From: Halalkalirubrum salinum
Lineage (GTDB): Archaea > Halobacteriota > Halobacteria > Halobacteriales > Haloferacaceae
Direction: 5' to 3'
NCBI RefSeq assembly: GCF_005543295.1
Contig: NZ_SRSG01000007.1
Coordinates: 1 to 64,000 of the forward strand
DNA length: 64,000 nucleotides
The notes beneath the pieces were generated by a model that saw nothing but the letters and a program-made list of their open reading frames with translations, searched no databases and was not told the origin of the DNA. The position numbers and the translations under genes are program-made. Shown here piece after piece: positions 8,046-16,766 of this stretch (positions are counted from its first letter, which is position 1; the number at the start of each line of letters is the position of its first letter).

Positions 8046-8244
8046 GTAATTTATAATTCGTGTATTATGTAATAACGCTTGGGGAGATGGACACGCGATA
8101 AGATGCGAGTAATGTAGCCCATTGGTACCAGAATCGTACTCGATGCGATGTCTCTACAGCTTGGCGTCAGTTGGGATATAGTGATACTGGTCAAGAAGCG
8201 GCTACTTCCTACATAGCGTGCCTGCCGTGGAACTTTGCGTACAA

Positions 8245-11133
8245 CTATTCGTCTTCGTCATTGCCTGCTTCGACTGTGCGAATGATGTCACGCAATTGGC
8301 CCAGTGAGAGTGGATCAATGTGCTGTCGTTCATTGGTCGCCGTATAGAAGATACTGGCAGTGACCTCCTTCTCGGGAAAACAGTCCGTGAGGACGTGGTA
8401 GTACACACTGAGCTGTTTGCAGTATTCTTTTTCCGCGCGTCGTGTCTGATCGGTTTTGTAGTCAATGATTTCAACGCGAGTTGGAGTCTCGTGGACAAGA
8501 TCGACGATCCCAGAGACAGTCACTTGCTCGCCATCCACCGCAAGCGGGAGCACTGCTCGTTCTTCGACGTGTAGATCGCCGGGGAGGGAGTCAATGAACG
8601 CTTTGACGTGTTGTTCGTCGTCAGCATCGCTAGTCGTTGGAGAGACATCTTCCCCGAGTGCGTAGGCCTCGGCGAAGTCGTGGACCCGTGATCCGAACTC
8701 TTGACCCCGGAACTCTACTGACTCCATGTGGATCTCCTCTGTTGCAAACACATCACTATCCATCAGCGTGTGTGGCGTATGGCCGATCGGACCATCTGAT
8801 GGCACGATAGAGAACGGGAGTTGCGCCTGCGTTGTCGTTGGCTGGTCAGCGGCGTCAATCGTGGTGTCCGTGGGACGAGGTGTGAATGGCAGTTCCTCAA
8901 AGAACGTGTTTGGCTCCTCGCCGCCCGCAAAAATAACGTGATTTTCAGCACGAGTGATAGCGACGTAGAGCAGTCGTCGTTCTTCATCGTAGTCACGAGA
9001 CAGACAATGACGGCTAATGTCGTGCCGCCAGTTGTCGTAGACGTGGGGATGATCTGCAACCGAGGCGTACGTTTTTCGCTGGCGGATGCCGAGCGGTTCG
9101 GTGAATTGAATAACGCCCGATCGACCTCCACGTGGAGGGAATTTCCCGGCATTCATGTTAGCGAGCACAACGATCGGGTATTCAAGCCCTTTTGCAGAGT
9201 GAATCGTCTGAACTGTGACCGAATTCACACCAGCACTGGTATATATGTCGTGCGTACTTCCCTGTTCGATCCCGCGTTCGATATACCGAATCAAGTCCCC
9301 GAGCGTCTGTGTTGACCCATTGTGGACGGACTGTATCGTGTGGAGGATGACATCCGCGTGTTCGCCGGTGTATCCGTATCGATCGAAAACTGCCCGGGCG
9401 ACAGCACCAACGGATTCTCGCTCACGGAGGTCGTCCCTGAACGCGATCATATTGTCGGGATACGCACCAGTGTCGAGGATGTGATCAACCTCATCAAGTG
9501 TGTATCCTGCGTGTTCGAGTACGACTGCCCAGCCACGGTCTGCATCAGCCGTAAGAATCCGCAGCCACGCGAGCAGAATCTTTGCCTGGTTCGTTCTGAA
9601 GAGTTCAATCCCGCCATCGTACGCCATCGGGAAATCATACTTCTCTGCCACCGACAGCAGTTCTCGGCCGAAGTCGCGGGTTCGGGTCAGAACTGCAATA
9701 TCTCCATATTCTGGCGGCCGTGGCTCGCCGTCATCGCCTTCCACAGCGTATGCTTCGGCCCCAACAATATCTTGGATGGTAGAGAGGACCGCCTCATGTT
9801 GATCGGCATGGGCTATCCCCTCGATATGCGTATTGTCAAACGCAGCATTGGCGGACAACGAGTCAATCTCTTCGAGTACCGATCGATCGACATCATCGTG
9901 TTTGCTGCCCGGCGTTACGAGTGCTTCTTCGGAAAAGTCAAGCAGCGTTTGTGTCGAACGGTAGTTTTCGGTGAGAGGAATTCTGGTACTGTCGTCGATG
10001 TCAAAGGAGATTCGAGTCCGATCGGCGTTGAGCTCAGCGGTAAACCGCTTGATTCGATTGTCGAATTCACGGATATTCTCGACAGCAGCGTACTGAAACG
10101 AATAGATACTTTGTTTCCAATCCCCGACAACGCAGATATTGTCTGTTTCGGCGAACAAGAGCGCGAGTTTGAATTGGATCTCACTCGTGTCTTGGAACTC
10201 ATCGATCATCACGTACTCGAAACTAACGCGGTCTCTGAGCGAGTCGTCTTCACATAAGAGGACAAATGCGAAGAGCTGCAAGAAGCCGAACGTGAGGTAG
10301 TTCCGGCTGAGTGCGAAGTCAAGATATTCGAAGTAGATGTCGTGAATAAACGCTTTGAGATCCTCTCGATCTTCTTCGAAAACACGCCTAGCGACGCTGT
10401 CGGGAACCTGTTTTGTCCTGCTACCTCTGATCTCAGATTTAGCTGGGGCATCAGGAAGATACGTCTTGTTTCGTCCGAATCGACTGAGTTTACCCCGGAG
10501 TTTTGACTGCTTGCTCCCGCCGTTTCGTGGCTGATTACTGTCCTCGAAGAGCCGCTTGAACGCGTCAAAATCACCGTCAAGCGCGTCCTCGCCATTTCGA
10601 TACCATCCGGTCGATGTGGGAAAGATTCCTTTTGAGGCAAGTTCTGAGACGATATTGAGCAGGTTGCGTGGAGAAGACAACACACGGAAGAAATCAGCAT
10701 ACTCAGGGTGATCGTCACAGAATCCATCAATGAACTCCGCAAAGAGTTCATTCTCGAGGAGATCGTCCTCAACGACACGTGTTGAGTCGGTGATGCGTTC
10801 AGAAAGCCCGAGATGTGTCGGGGCGTGATGCCCGTGTTCACGTAATAGATCGAAGCAGTGAGAATGGAACGTCTGTATCGAGCCTTCAGTTAATTCGCGG
10901 AGGGAGTACGTCGAGTGCTCAACAATGCGTTCTTTCATTTCGGTCGCAGCGCTCCGGGTGAACGTCACTAACAGAACGTCTTCTGGCTCCACGCCTGGTT
11001 GATCAACAATGCGTGCGTAGCGACGAGTGACAGCGAACGTTTTCCCGGTGCCTGCACCCGCATCAACAACGTATATGCCGTCAGTACTGTGGATGAGCTG
11101 CCGCTGCTGTGAATTCGGTGTCGGTTCAGTCAT
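8245..11133 (-). CDS. AddA/UvrD-like helicase-nuclease
   Basis: A 962-residue SF1A helicase with a C-terminal nuclease domain. Visible motifs are Walker A AGAGTGKT (25-32), motif Ia LLVTFTRSAATEMKERI, motif II MIDEFQDTSEIQF, motif III VGDWKQSIYSFQYA, motif IV TENYRSTQTLLDF, motif V TIHSAKGLEYPIVVL and motif VI RRLLYVAITRAENHVI. A PD-(D/E)xK nuclease follows near residues 830-930 (GSRVHDFAEAY, SGIVDLVHE, VEIIDYKTD, KQLSVYYHVL). This is the AddA/RecB-type plan for break resection or foreign DNA degradation. The length is shorter than typical bacterial AddA (about 1200 aa). Its ATG overlaps the last codons of the AddB-like gene by 8 nt, so the two are one operon. Confidence 0.85.
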   Translation of the reverse strand: MTEPTPNSQQRQLIHSTDGIYVVDAGAGTGKTFAVTRRYARIVDQPGVEPEDVLLVTFTRSAATEMKERIVEHSTYSLRELTEGSIQTFHSHCFDLLREHGHHAPTHLGLSERITDSTRVVEDDLLENELFAEFIDGFCDDHPEYADFFRVLSSPRNLLNIVSELASKGIFPTSTGWYRNGEDALDGDFDAFKRLFEDSNQPRNGGSKQSKLRGKLSRFGRNKTYLPDAPAKSEIRGSRTKQVPDSVARRVFEEDREDLKAFIHDIYFEYLDFALSRNYLTFGFLQLFAFVLLCEDDSLRDRVSFEYVMIDEFQDTSEIQFKLALLFAETDNICVVGDWKQSIYSFQYAAVENIREFDNRIKRFTAELNADRTRISFDIDDSTRIPLTENYRSTQTLLDFSEEALVTPGSKHDDVDRSVLEEIDSLSANAAFDNTHIEGIAHADQHEAVLSTIQDIVGAEAYAVEGDDGEPRPPEYGDIAVLTRTRDFGRELLSVAEKYDFPMAYDGGIELFRTNQAKILLAWLRILTADADRGWAVVLEHAGYTLDEVDHILDTGAYPDNMIAFRDDLRERESVGAVARAVFDRYGYTGEHADVILHTIQSVHNGSTQTLGDLIRYIERGIEQGSTHDIYTSAGVNSVTVQTIHSAKGLEYPIVVLANMNAGKFPPRGGRSGVIQFTEPLGIRQRKTYASVADHPHVYDNWRHDISRHCLSRDYDEERRLLYVAITRAENHVIFAGGEEPNTFFEELPFTPRPTDTTIDAADQPTTTQAQLPFSIVPSDGPIGHTPHTLMDSDVFATEEIHMESVEFRGQEFGSRVHDFAEAYALGEDVSPTTSDADDEQHVKAFIDSLPGDLHVEERAVLPLAVDGEQVTVSGIVDLVHETPTRVEIIDYKTDQTRRAEKEYCKQLSVYYHVLTDCFPEKEVTASIFYTATNERQHIDPLSLGQLRDIIRTVEAGNDEDE

Positions 11134-13732
11134 TGCTCACCTCCGTAAGAATGAGATCACGGTTATCCACTCGCCGGTAATTTGGCTCGCCCCCCAGCCC
11201 GTCAACCGGGAATCGACCGTTGCCGCGACGGTACTCATTGAGCTCTGTAATCCTGTCGGCGACGAATGCTTCGATTGCGTCTAAATCGGATTTGAAAAAC
11301 GAATCCTTCCGAATACCGTTGAGCGCCCGAATCGCTTGGTCACAGCCTTTTTCAGCATTAACACTGGCAGACGTGTGTTTCTTTACTGCGCTCGTAAACG
11401 ATGTCGCAAAGTCTGATTCGCGGAGTTCGGATTTGACTGTGCTGTCGGGGAATGAACGTTCACTCAGGATATCGTGGTATGCCTCGAATCCTAGGTCCTC
11501 GAACGTTTCGACGCAGTCGTTGTACCCGCCAAGCAGCGTCTTGTAGGCGGTGCGTGAACGAATATGCTCGTCGAACGACCACGGATAGTACGTCACTGTT
11601 GTGAGCGTATCGTCTAGGTTGGCGTCGCCGGCGATGACATCATCAAGCGTTTCAAGAAAGTGGAAGAACGTAAACTGCAGACGCTCGTCAGGCTGAACGG
11701 TCCGGAAATGGCAGAGGTACATTGCCGCCTGATAGTTTGGTGTGTCGTGTGGCGGGTCAATGGCTGATTGTTTGATCACATCGCGTTTGGACTTCTTGCG
11801 ACTGCTTTTGAAATCTAGTAGCTGATTCGGGCTGTTGATCAGGTCGATCTTGCCTTTCATCCCGAGCGCGGTATCCTCAAACCACCGCTCAGTGAGCGGC
11901 GAGTCTACCGGCGTATCGAAATAGTCTGCGAAGTAATTGTTACCCCACCCAGTGGCCGGCGTGAGAAAGTCATCGGCTGCCGGACCATGAGCATCCAAGT
12001 ATTCGATAATCGTCTCAAGCCCAATGCGGTACGTACGGCGGCGTAGCGGCTCGTCCGTATCGGACGTGAGCGACCGTGCCTCCGTGAGCATGACCTCGAT
12101 AATCTCGTTCAGGACAGCTGCATCAACGGCATCCGGGTGATTTACATAAAATTCTGCGAAGTCGTGAAACAGGTTGCCCTCTACAAAGTAATCTTGGTCC
12201 GGATTATCGACTAATCGACTGAAAAAGTAGTCCCGGGGACAATTGACGTACTTGTTGAGGCTTGATTGGCTAATTGCCTCTACCGACTCCGGAGCAACAT
12301 CGATCGGCTCTTTCTCAAACCCGGTTGAGTCTGTGTCGTACGATCGTCGGTGTCTGACGGCATTCAAGTCACTAAATCGCTCATAATCCGTATCGAGTAA
12401 CTCGTTAAAATACAGACACGGCGTGACTGGCTGTCCGCCTTGCGTGTCCTGCACGAGATAGTATTGCTCAACACCGCTTTGCAGAAGCAGCTGAAACTGG
12501 TTGAGATATCGCTGAAACTGTGCGTCAGTATCTACCCATGGTCGCTGTGGCGCACTGTGTGTCCACGCTTCATCAATCCCAAGATGGAACACAACAGGCC
12601 GATCGACATATCCTGACGATTTTGCATCAGCCAAGAGGACACCCTCATTCTCCCGATCCACTGGGACCTCGTAGGTTTGGAAATAATACGTGAGCTCATT
12701 GATTTTGTGTTGGCGAACGCGGCTGTGTAACAGCCCTAACCGAGATAGCTCTTCTCGGAATGCGTCTAACGGTTCCCCTGTCTCAGATGCATATTCGGTG
12801 AGTGCCGCTGAAAATGTCACATCAGACAATGACGTGCAAAACTCAGTCACCCACGTCGTCGCCGGGAGATCAACCTCAAACAGTCGCTTGTTGTCGTGAT
12901 CGATCGGGACATCCACACCCATCTGCGTCAGCGTTGGCTTCACATCTCCGACGGTCGTTTCCGAGCCGCGGAACGCAGTCCGGCAGAGATTAAGGAACGC
13001 ACGATGGTGTGGGTTGTCAATGAATCCTGGTCCACCATAATACGGGATGTCGGCGGCTTCCAACCCAGCTTCGATAAGCGAGGAGTACCGGCTGTTGGCA
13101 TCCAATACAATAGCAACGTTCTCTGCAGTGTCGGGCGTGACGGTGTCGAGAATCGCACTCACAATATCTGCTGATGAGTCGAAAATATTGAACGAGGGGT
13201 ACGCGAACGACTCAGCGGTGAATAACTCAATTTGATCGTATTCGTCAGGGAGGACGCTCTGCTCTAATGTCGTCAACTGCTCTCCGCCGACAACTGCGAC
13301 AGACTCCGTATCGATGGTACACTCAGTGAGTGATTGTGATGTCGATCGGAGATCTGCCATGATGTCAACGACATCTCGGGTTACCTCATCAACATACGCA
13401 TCATACTCAAGAATTGACTCAATGGTCCCTTGATGCTCCCAGCACTGTAGGATATTCCCGATGGCGTAACTCACTGACTTCCAATCGTGGTCAGTTTGCT
13501 GCACAACTTCTAAAAACGCGGTTCGGTCCTCTGCTTGTTCTCGACGGCCTGCCGCAAATCGACGAGGAGTTGTCGCAAATGTGCCGAACTGTGGCACATC
13601 CACTCGACGATTGATTGCGCTTGCCAATGGTGCGTCTGGGGTGAGGACTAACTCATACTCTGAGACTTCTTCATAGAGTTGTTGAACTGGTTTAGCGCGC
13701 TGAATAGGCACGCTTCTACAGTGCGCAACCAC
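11126..13732 (-). CDS. AddB-like nuclease subunit
   Basis: An 868-residue protein and operon partner of the AddA-like helicase. The N-terminal about 480 residues look like a degenerate helicase scaffold (YELVLTPDAPLASAINRRV, IAIVLDANSRYSSLI-like strand, YYGGPGFIDNPHHRAFLNL), without the Walker A GxxGxGKT of bacterial AddB. A PD-(D/E)xK nuclease follows: SQSSLNKYVNCPRDYFFSRL near 495, GNLFHDFAEFYVNHPD, and the catalytic MKGKIDLINS ... LLDFKSSRKKSK near 645-670. CPRDYFF is the Cys that opens the Fe-S motif in AddB/Cas4 nucleases, but the later C-x2-C-type cluster is not evident. It probably forms a heterodimer with AddA acting on DNA ends. Confidence 0.75.
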   Translation of the reverse strand: MVAHCRSVPIQRAKPVQQLYEEVSEYELVLTPDAPLASAINRRVDVPQFGTFATTPRRFAAGRREQAEDRTAFLEVVQQTDHDWKSVSYAIGNILQCWEHQGTIESILEYDAYVDEVTRDVVDIMADLRSTSQSLTECTIDTESVAVVGGEQLTTLEQSVLPDEYDQIELFTAESFAYPSFNIFDSSADIVSAILDTVTPDTAENVAIVLDANSRYSSLIEAGLEAADIPYYGGPGFIDNPHHRAFLNLCRTAFRGSETTVGDVKPTLTQMGVDVPIDHDNKRLFEVDLPATTWVTEFCTSLSDVTFSAALTEYASETGEPLDAFREELSRLGLLHSRVRQHKINELTYYFQTYEVPVDRENEGVLLADAKSSGYVDRPVVFHLGIDEAWTHSAPQRPWVDTDAQFQRYLNQFQLLLQSGVEQYYLVQDTQGGQPVTPCLYFNELLDTDYERFSDLNAVRHRRSYDTDSTGFEKEPIDVAPESVEAISQSSLNKYVNCPRDYFFSRLVDNPDQDYFVEGNLFHDFAEFYVNHPDAVDAAVLNEIIEVMLTEARSLTSDTDEPLRRRTYRIGLETIIEYLDAHGPAADDFLTPATGWGNNYFADYFDTPVDSPLTERWFEDTALGMKGKIDLINSPNQLLDFKSSRKKSKRDVIKQSAIDPPHDTPNYQAAMYLCHFRTVQPDERLQFTFFHFLETLDDVIAGDANLDDTLTTVTYYPWSFDEHIRSRTAYKTLLGGYNDCVETFEDLGFEAYHDILSERSFPDSTVKSELRESDFATSFTSAVKKHTSASVNAEKGCDQAIRALNGIRKDSFFKSDLDAIEAFVADRITELNEYRRGNGRFPVDGLGGEPNYRRVDNRDLILTEVSND

Positions 13733-13776
13733 CTCGTTAAATCTTGGTTTTGTTTGTCATGATCTCAGCTGCTATT

Positions 13777-13995
13777 TTATTCGTCGATAATTTGTTCGTC
13801 ACTGATAGACAGAGAGGTGAGTTTTGCAACCAAGTGTAGGTCATGGAGATTAATATCGAAAGCAACCATCTCATTCCATTCCACTGACGTGGAGGGAAAG
13901 AGATTCACAGTGATATGATCGTCAGTCGGGAACGTATCTTGCGCTTGGACTTGATTTCTGACGTATGAGTGGGAACCGATGATTCTCTCAATACC
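13777..13995 (-). pseudogene. start-less coding remnant
   Basis: Between the nuclease-helicase operon and the next gene, one minus frame is open from a stop near 13996 to TAA at 13777-13779. It reads like a genuine protein (SHFEEGIERIIGSHSYVR, QDTFPTDDHITVNLFPSTS, LHDLHLVAKLTSLSISDEQ) but has no ATG or GTG start. It is about 72 codons of unknown family, probably the 3' end of a frameshifted gene. The rest of the 13733-14131 gap shows nothing else. Confidence 0.4.
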
Positions 13996-14131
13996 CTCCT
14001 CAAAGTGGCTGATATTTTCAACGGACTATTGCGTACTACTCGCCGTTTGGCGAGTGCACAGTCGTTGTTGCGTACAAGATATTTGCAACGATTGATTACC
14101 GTGTGTCGAAATTACAGTGTCGATGAGGCTG

Positions 14132-15079
14132 TTATTCAAGAATCAAGTTGTTTTGGATATCTGATAATATCTTCCGCTGTTGTACGAACCACTCAACAAC
14201 TTGTTCGTGGTCAGATGGTTCAATTGTCTCATTAATTGCGACAGTTGCAACTCCATTCCAATTTGATACAACATTCCAATTCTTAAACGACTCATCTAAC
14301 ATCTCTTCGTTCATGTCTACAAATTCTCGTATCTGCCCTTTTCGTTGGCTGTCAGTTCGTATATTAAGTGTGATGTTGCCTATATTATCGCCACTGTCTG
14401 CCTCTTTTGTGACATGCTGTCGCACACTGTAGTAGATATCAAAATCACCGATAGGATCTGGCTCAGTTTCATAACATCCGCTTTCTCTTGGGGATCGTTT
14501 GTTTCGTTCGAGTTCAGCTATGTCCTGATTAGCAAGTTCATCTGAGAGATGATCAAAAATAATTACTCGATCCATTCTAAGACCACTGGGAAAGGTAGCA
14601 CTTCGATATTCTTCCCAGTCGCTTGGAGAAACAGCTTGCGTGAACCCCATTGTTACAGACTCATCATTGGAATGACTAATCGATGGGGAAAGTGCAAAAA
14701 TAAACATTTGGTCATCATTTTCACCTATTCTAGATAGCTGTCTCTGAGTTATTGATGAAAATCTGTCAGCTATGTAAACTAAGACTGTTGCATCTTGTTC
14801 AATCGCATACTTGTGACCACGAGAAATGTGATCGTCATCAAGCTCACCAATCTTCGATTCAACTACGATTTGATCTGATCTACTTCCATAAGGTTCTGCT
14901 AAAATATCGATCCGTCCACAATCCGTTTCTGCTTCACGCTCTGCTTTACGAAACTGTACTCCAAGTTCGTACTCAAGCGCCTCACTGTGTTTAACAAGGG
15001 AGTCATTGAACTCATCTTCACTTCCAAATGCAGACACAATATCTGCTGTATCACGCTTGGCACGTATTTTTTTAGTCAT
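14132..15079 (-). CDS. PD-(D/E)xK nuclease-like protein
   Basis: A 315-residue protein. Residues about 20-120 have the layout of a restriction-endonuclease-like fold: FNDSLVKHSEALEYELGVQF (E in an early helix), CGRIDILAE (catalytic-type Asp), QIVVESKIGELDDDHISRG (E-x-K) and YAIEQDATVLVYIADRFSS. The C-terminal half (EYRSATFPSGLRMDRVIIFD, FDIYYSVRQHV) is a separate domain not recognised. The order resembles NucS/DUF91- or DUF4268-type proteins, though I cannot decide between them. It is encoded beside the AddAB-like operon and divergently from a phosphoesterase operon, so a role in DNA processing or defence is plausible but inferred only from context. Confidence 0.6.
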   Translation of the reverse strand: MTKKIRAKRDTADIVSAFGSEDEFNDSLVKHSEALEYELGVQFRKAEREAETDCGRIDILAEPYGSRSDQIVVESKIGELDDDHISRGHKYAIEQDATVLVYIADRFSSITQRQLSRIGENDDQMFIFALSPSISHSNDESVTMGFTQAVSPSDWEEYRSATFPSGLRMDRVIIFDHLSDELANQDIAELERNKRSPRESGCYETEPDPIGDFDIYYSVRQHVTKEADSGDNIGNITLNIRTDSQRKGQIREFVDMNEEMLDESFKNWNVVSNWNGVATVAINETIEPSDHEQVVEWFVQQRKILSDIQNNLILE

Positions 15080-15217
15080 ACCGCTAGTTCAGTGGCAAGA
15101 ATAATAAATATGTTAATTCATATATATGAGCTAAACTGGGTAAATTATGAGTGCCTGAAAGAACATGGGCTACCCAGATTTAGGTGGGATAAGACATAAT
15201 AGTGTTATTGAGATCAC

Positions 15218-15463
15218 ATGGCCGGATATCCAAACATAGACGAAATGGATGAATTATGGCCTGAAGAAGGCTATGCAGTGATCATCGAAGATGAGTGGAA
15301 ACCACCCGACAGTGACGATTTTATAAATATTCTAAGCGAGTTCTCCCATCCAAATTTCGAACTCCCGGTATCAACTGAAGGCTACTCATACTGGGTACAT
15401 GATGCTGACGGGAATAGGTACACCCGATCCGAATGGGAAGCACATAAAGAACATCTTGACTGA
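15218..15463 (+). CDS. small acidic protein, 81 aa
   Basis: Starts MAGYPNIDEMDELWPEEG and ends RYTRSEWEAHKEHLD. Very acidic, rich in Trp/Tyr (YSYWVHDADGNRYTRSEW), no cysteine, no TM segment. Not recognised. It lies 50 bp upstream of the phosphoesterase gene on the same strand, so the two are probably co-transcribed, with a CATAATAG element about 20 nt before the ATG as possible promoter. The size, charge and position would fit a regulator or DNA-mimic-like partner, but that is speculation. Confidence 0.55.
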   Translation: MAGYPNIDEMDELWPEEGYAVIIEDEWKPPDSDDFINILSEFSHPNFELPVSTEGYSYWVHDADGNRYTRSEWEAHKEHLD

Positions 15464-15512
15464 TTGTCTGTGGACGATTTGACGGCACACGTGGAATCTG
15501 AGAAGTGCTTCA

Positions 15513-16562
15513 GTGTCTGTGGGAGTCAGTAAGGCAGAAATAAACACCTTGGATACATCACCCATCGTAGTGCGCTATAGGGATGATATCGTTGATGGAG
15601 AGCGACTTGATGAAATCTCAGTCACAGTCTTTGAGGCAGAGAAATCTCCGAATTCTTCCCTCGCATGGATCCTTTCAGTCAAAGACGACGCAGGACAAGA
15701 GTTTGAGGTTAAGATCTGGCACACACACGACGTGGACATGTGGTGGCGTGAGGGCCAACGATATCTTCTGAGAGATGGACGTGGTACGAGACGCAGCGCC
15801 AGCGACATACTCCTCCACAGTACAGCAGATTTCACCGTCCATCGTCCGGAGGGCGTCGTTGACCTACTTGCGATAGGTGATAGCCACATTGGCAGGGAAA
15901 ACCGCCCAAAAGACAGCGGTGACCCGTTTCATACCACTCGCCAATTCGTCGCGGCAATGGGATACGCAGTCCGCTACGATGTCGATGCAGTGATCTACGC
16001 GGGTGATCTGTTCGACGAAGGTCCGAGTGTAGAGGAAATTGCTATCGCTGAGATCGGTCTCGATATTTTAGGCAAGAATGGCATTCCGTTCTATTTTGTT
16101 TACGGGAATCACGGTGTTGATACTGCAAAAGAGTTCTATGACGGGATCGAGAGCACGGACATCTCATATATCGGTCCCAAAGGGGTCTCTTTCAAGGGGA
16201 GTGTTGAAGTGTTTGGTGTTGACAATGGATCGAAGGAGGACATCAGTTCTGTTGTCTCTGACTTCGTCTCCTCTCCTGAGATAGACCGTCAGATCCTCGT
16301 GACACATAATGAGATCAAACCACCTCGTAAAACCGGTGTGATCACCGTAGAAACGCTCTATGCACTTTCGCAGATACAGTTTGATTACATTCTGTCTGGT
16401 CATCTCCATGACGCAGAATCGGGCACCTACTGTGAGACTGAAATACAATATCTCGGATCAACCGCCGATATCAGCGCGAATAAAAACGCCACAGATCAGT
16501 CTGCCTGGCTGATACATATCACGAGCGACGATATCAACAGTAGCCGGCTGAAAGTGAGCTGA
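15513..16562 (+). CDS. calcineurin-like phosphoesterase with N-terminal OB-like domain
   Basis: A 349-residue protein with a GTG start. Residues about 1-110 look like an OB-fold nucleic-acid-binding region (SLAWILSVKDDAGQEFEVKI, WWREGQRYLLRDGRGT). From 115 the metallophosphoesterase motifs run in order: GDSHIG (122-127, D-x-H), GDLFD (164-168), GNHG (198-201), THN (264-266) and GHLH (296-299). This is the Mre11/SbcD-like arrangement of a two-metal nuclease or phosphodiesterase. One oddity is that the invariant GNH(D/E) is GNHG. No Rad50/SbcC gene is adjacent. With an OB-like domain and AddAB-like neighbours, a DNA-end nuclease role is inferred. Confidence 0.8.
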   Translation: MSVGVSKAEINTLDTSPIVVRYRDDIVDGERLDEISVTVFEAEKSPNSSLAWILSVKDDAGQEFEVKIWHTHDVDMWWREGQRYLLRDGRGTRRSASDILLHSTADFTVHRPEGVVDLLAIGDSHIGRENRPKDSGDPFHTTRQFVAAMGYAVRYDVDAVIYAGDLFDEGPSVEEIAIAEIGLDILGKNGIPFYFVYGNHGVDTAKEFYDGIESTDISYIGPKGVSFKGSVEVFGVDNGSKEDISSVVSDFVSSPEIDRQILVTHNEIKPPRKTGVITVETLYALSQIQFDYILSGHLHDAESGTYCETEIQYLGSTADISANKNATDQSAWLIHITSDDINSSRLKVS

Positions 16563-16766
16563 GTTCCTTCGTTGTCTGTAACGCGGTATTATTTTCATCG
16601 GCATTCCGTTCATTTGCAGATTGACTGTTAATCAATGGCGGGGCCAAGAGAGGATTTTCAAACAACTCGCCAATAAAAACGCTCCCTCGAAAACTCTCGA
16701 TCGAACTGTCGAGTACTACCTACGAGTGTGCGGCGAGACAACTGCGACCCTCCACAGGCAAAGCAC

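Noticed and set aside
9322-10257. 311-residue plus frame
   Set aside because: Antisense to the AddA-like gene, whose helicase motifs are clear in the minus strand.
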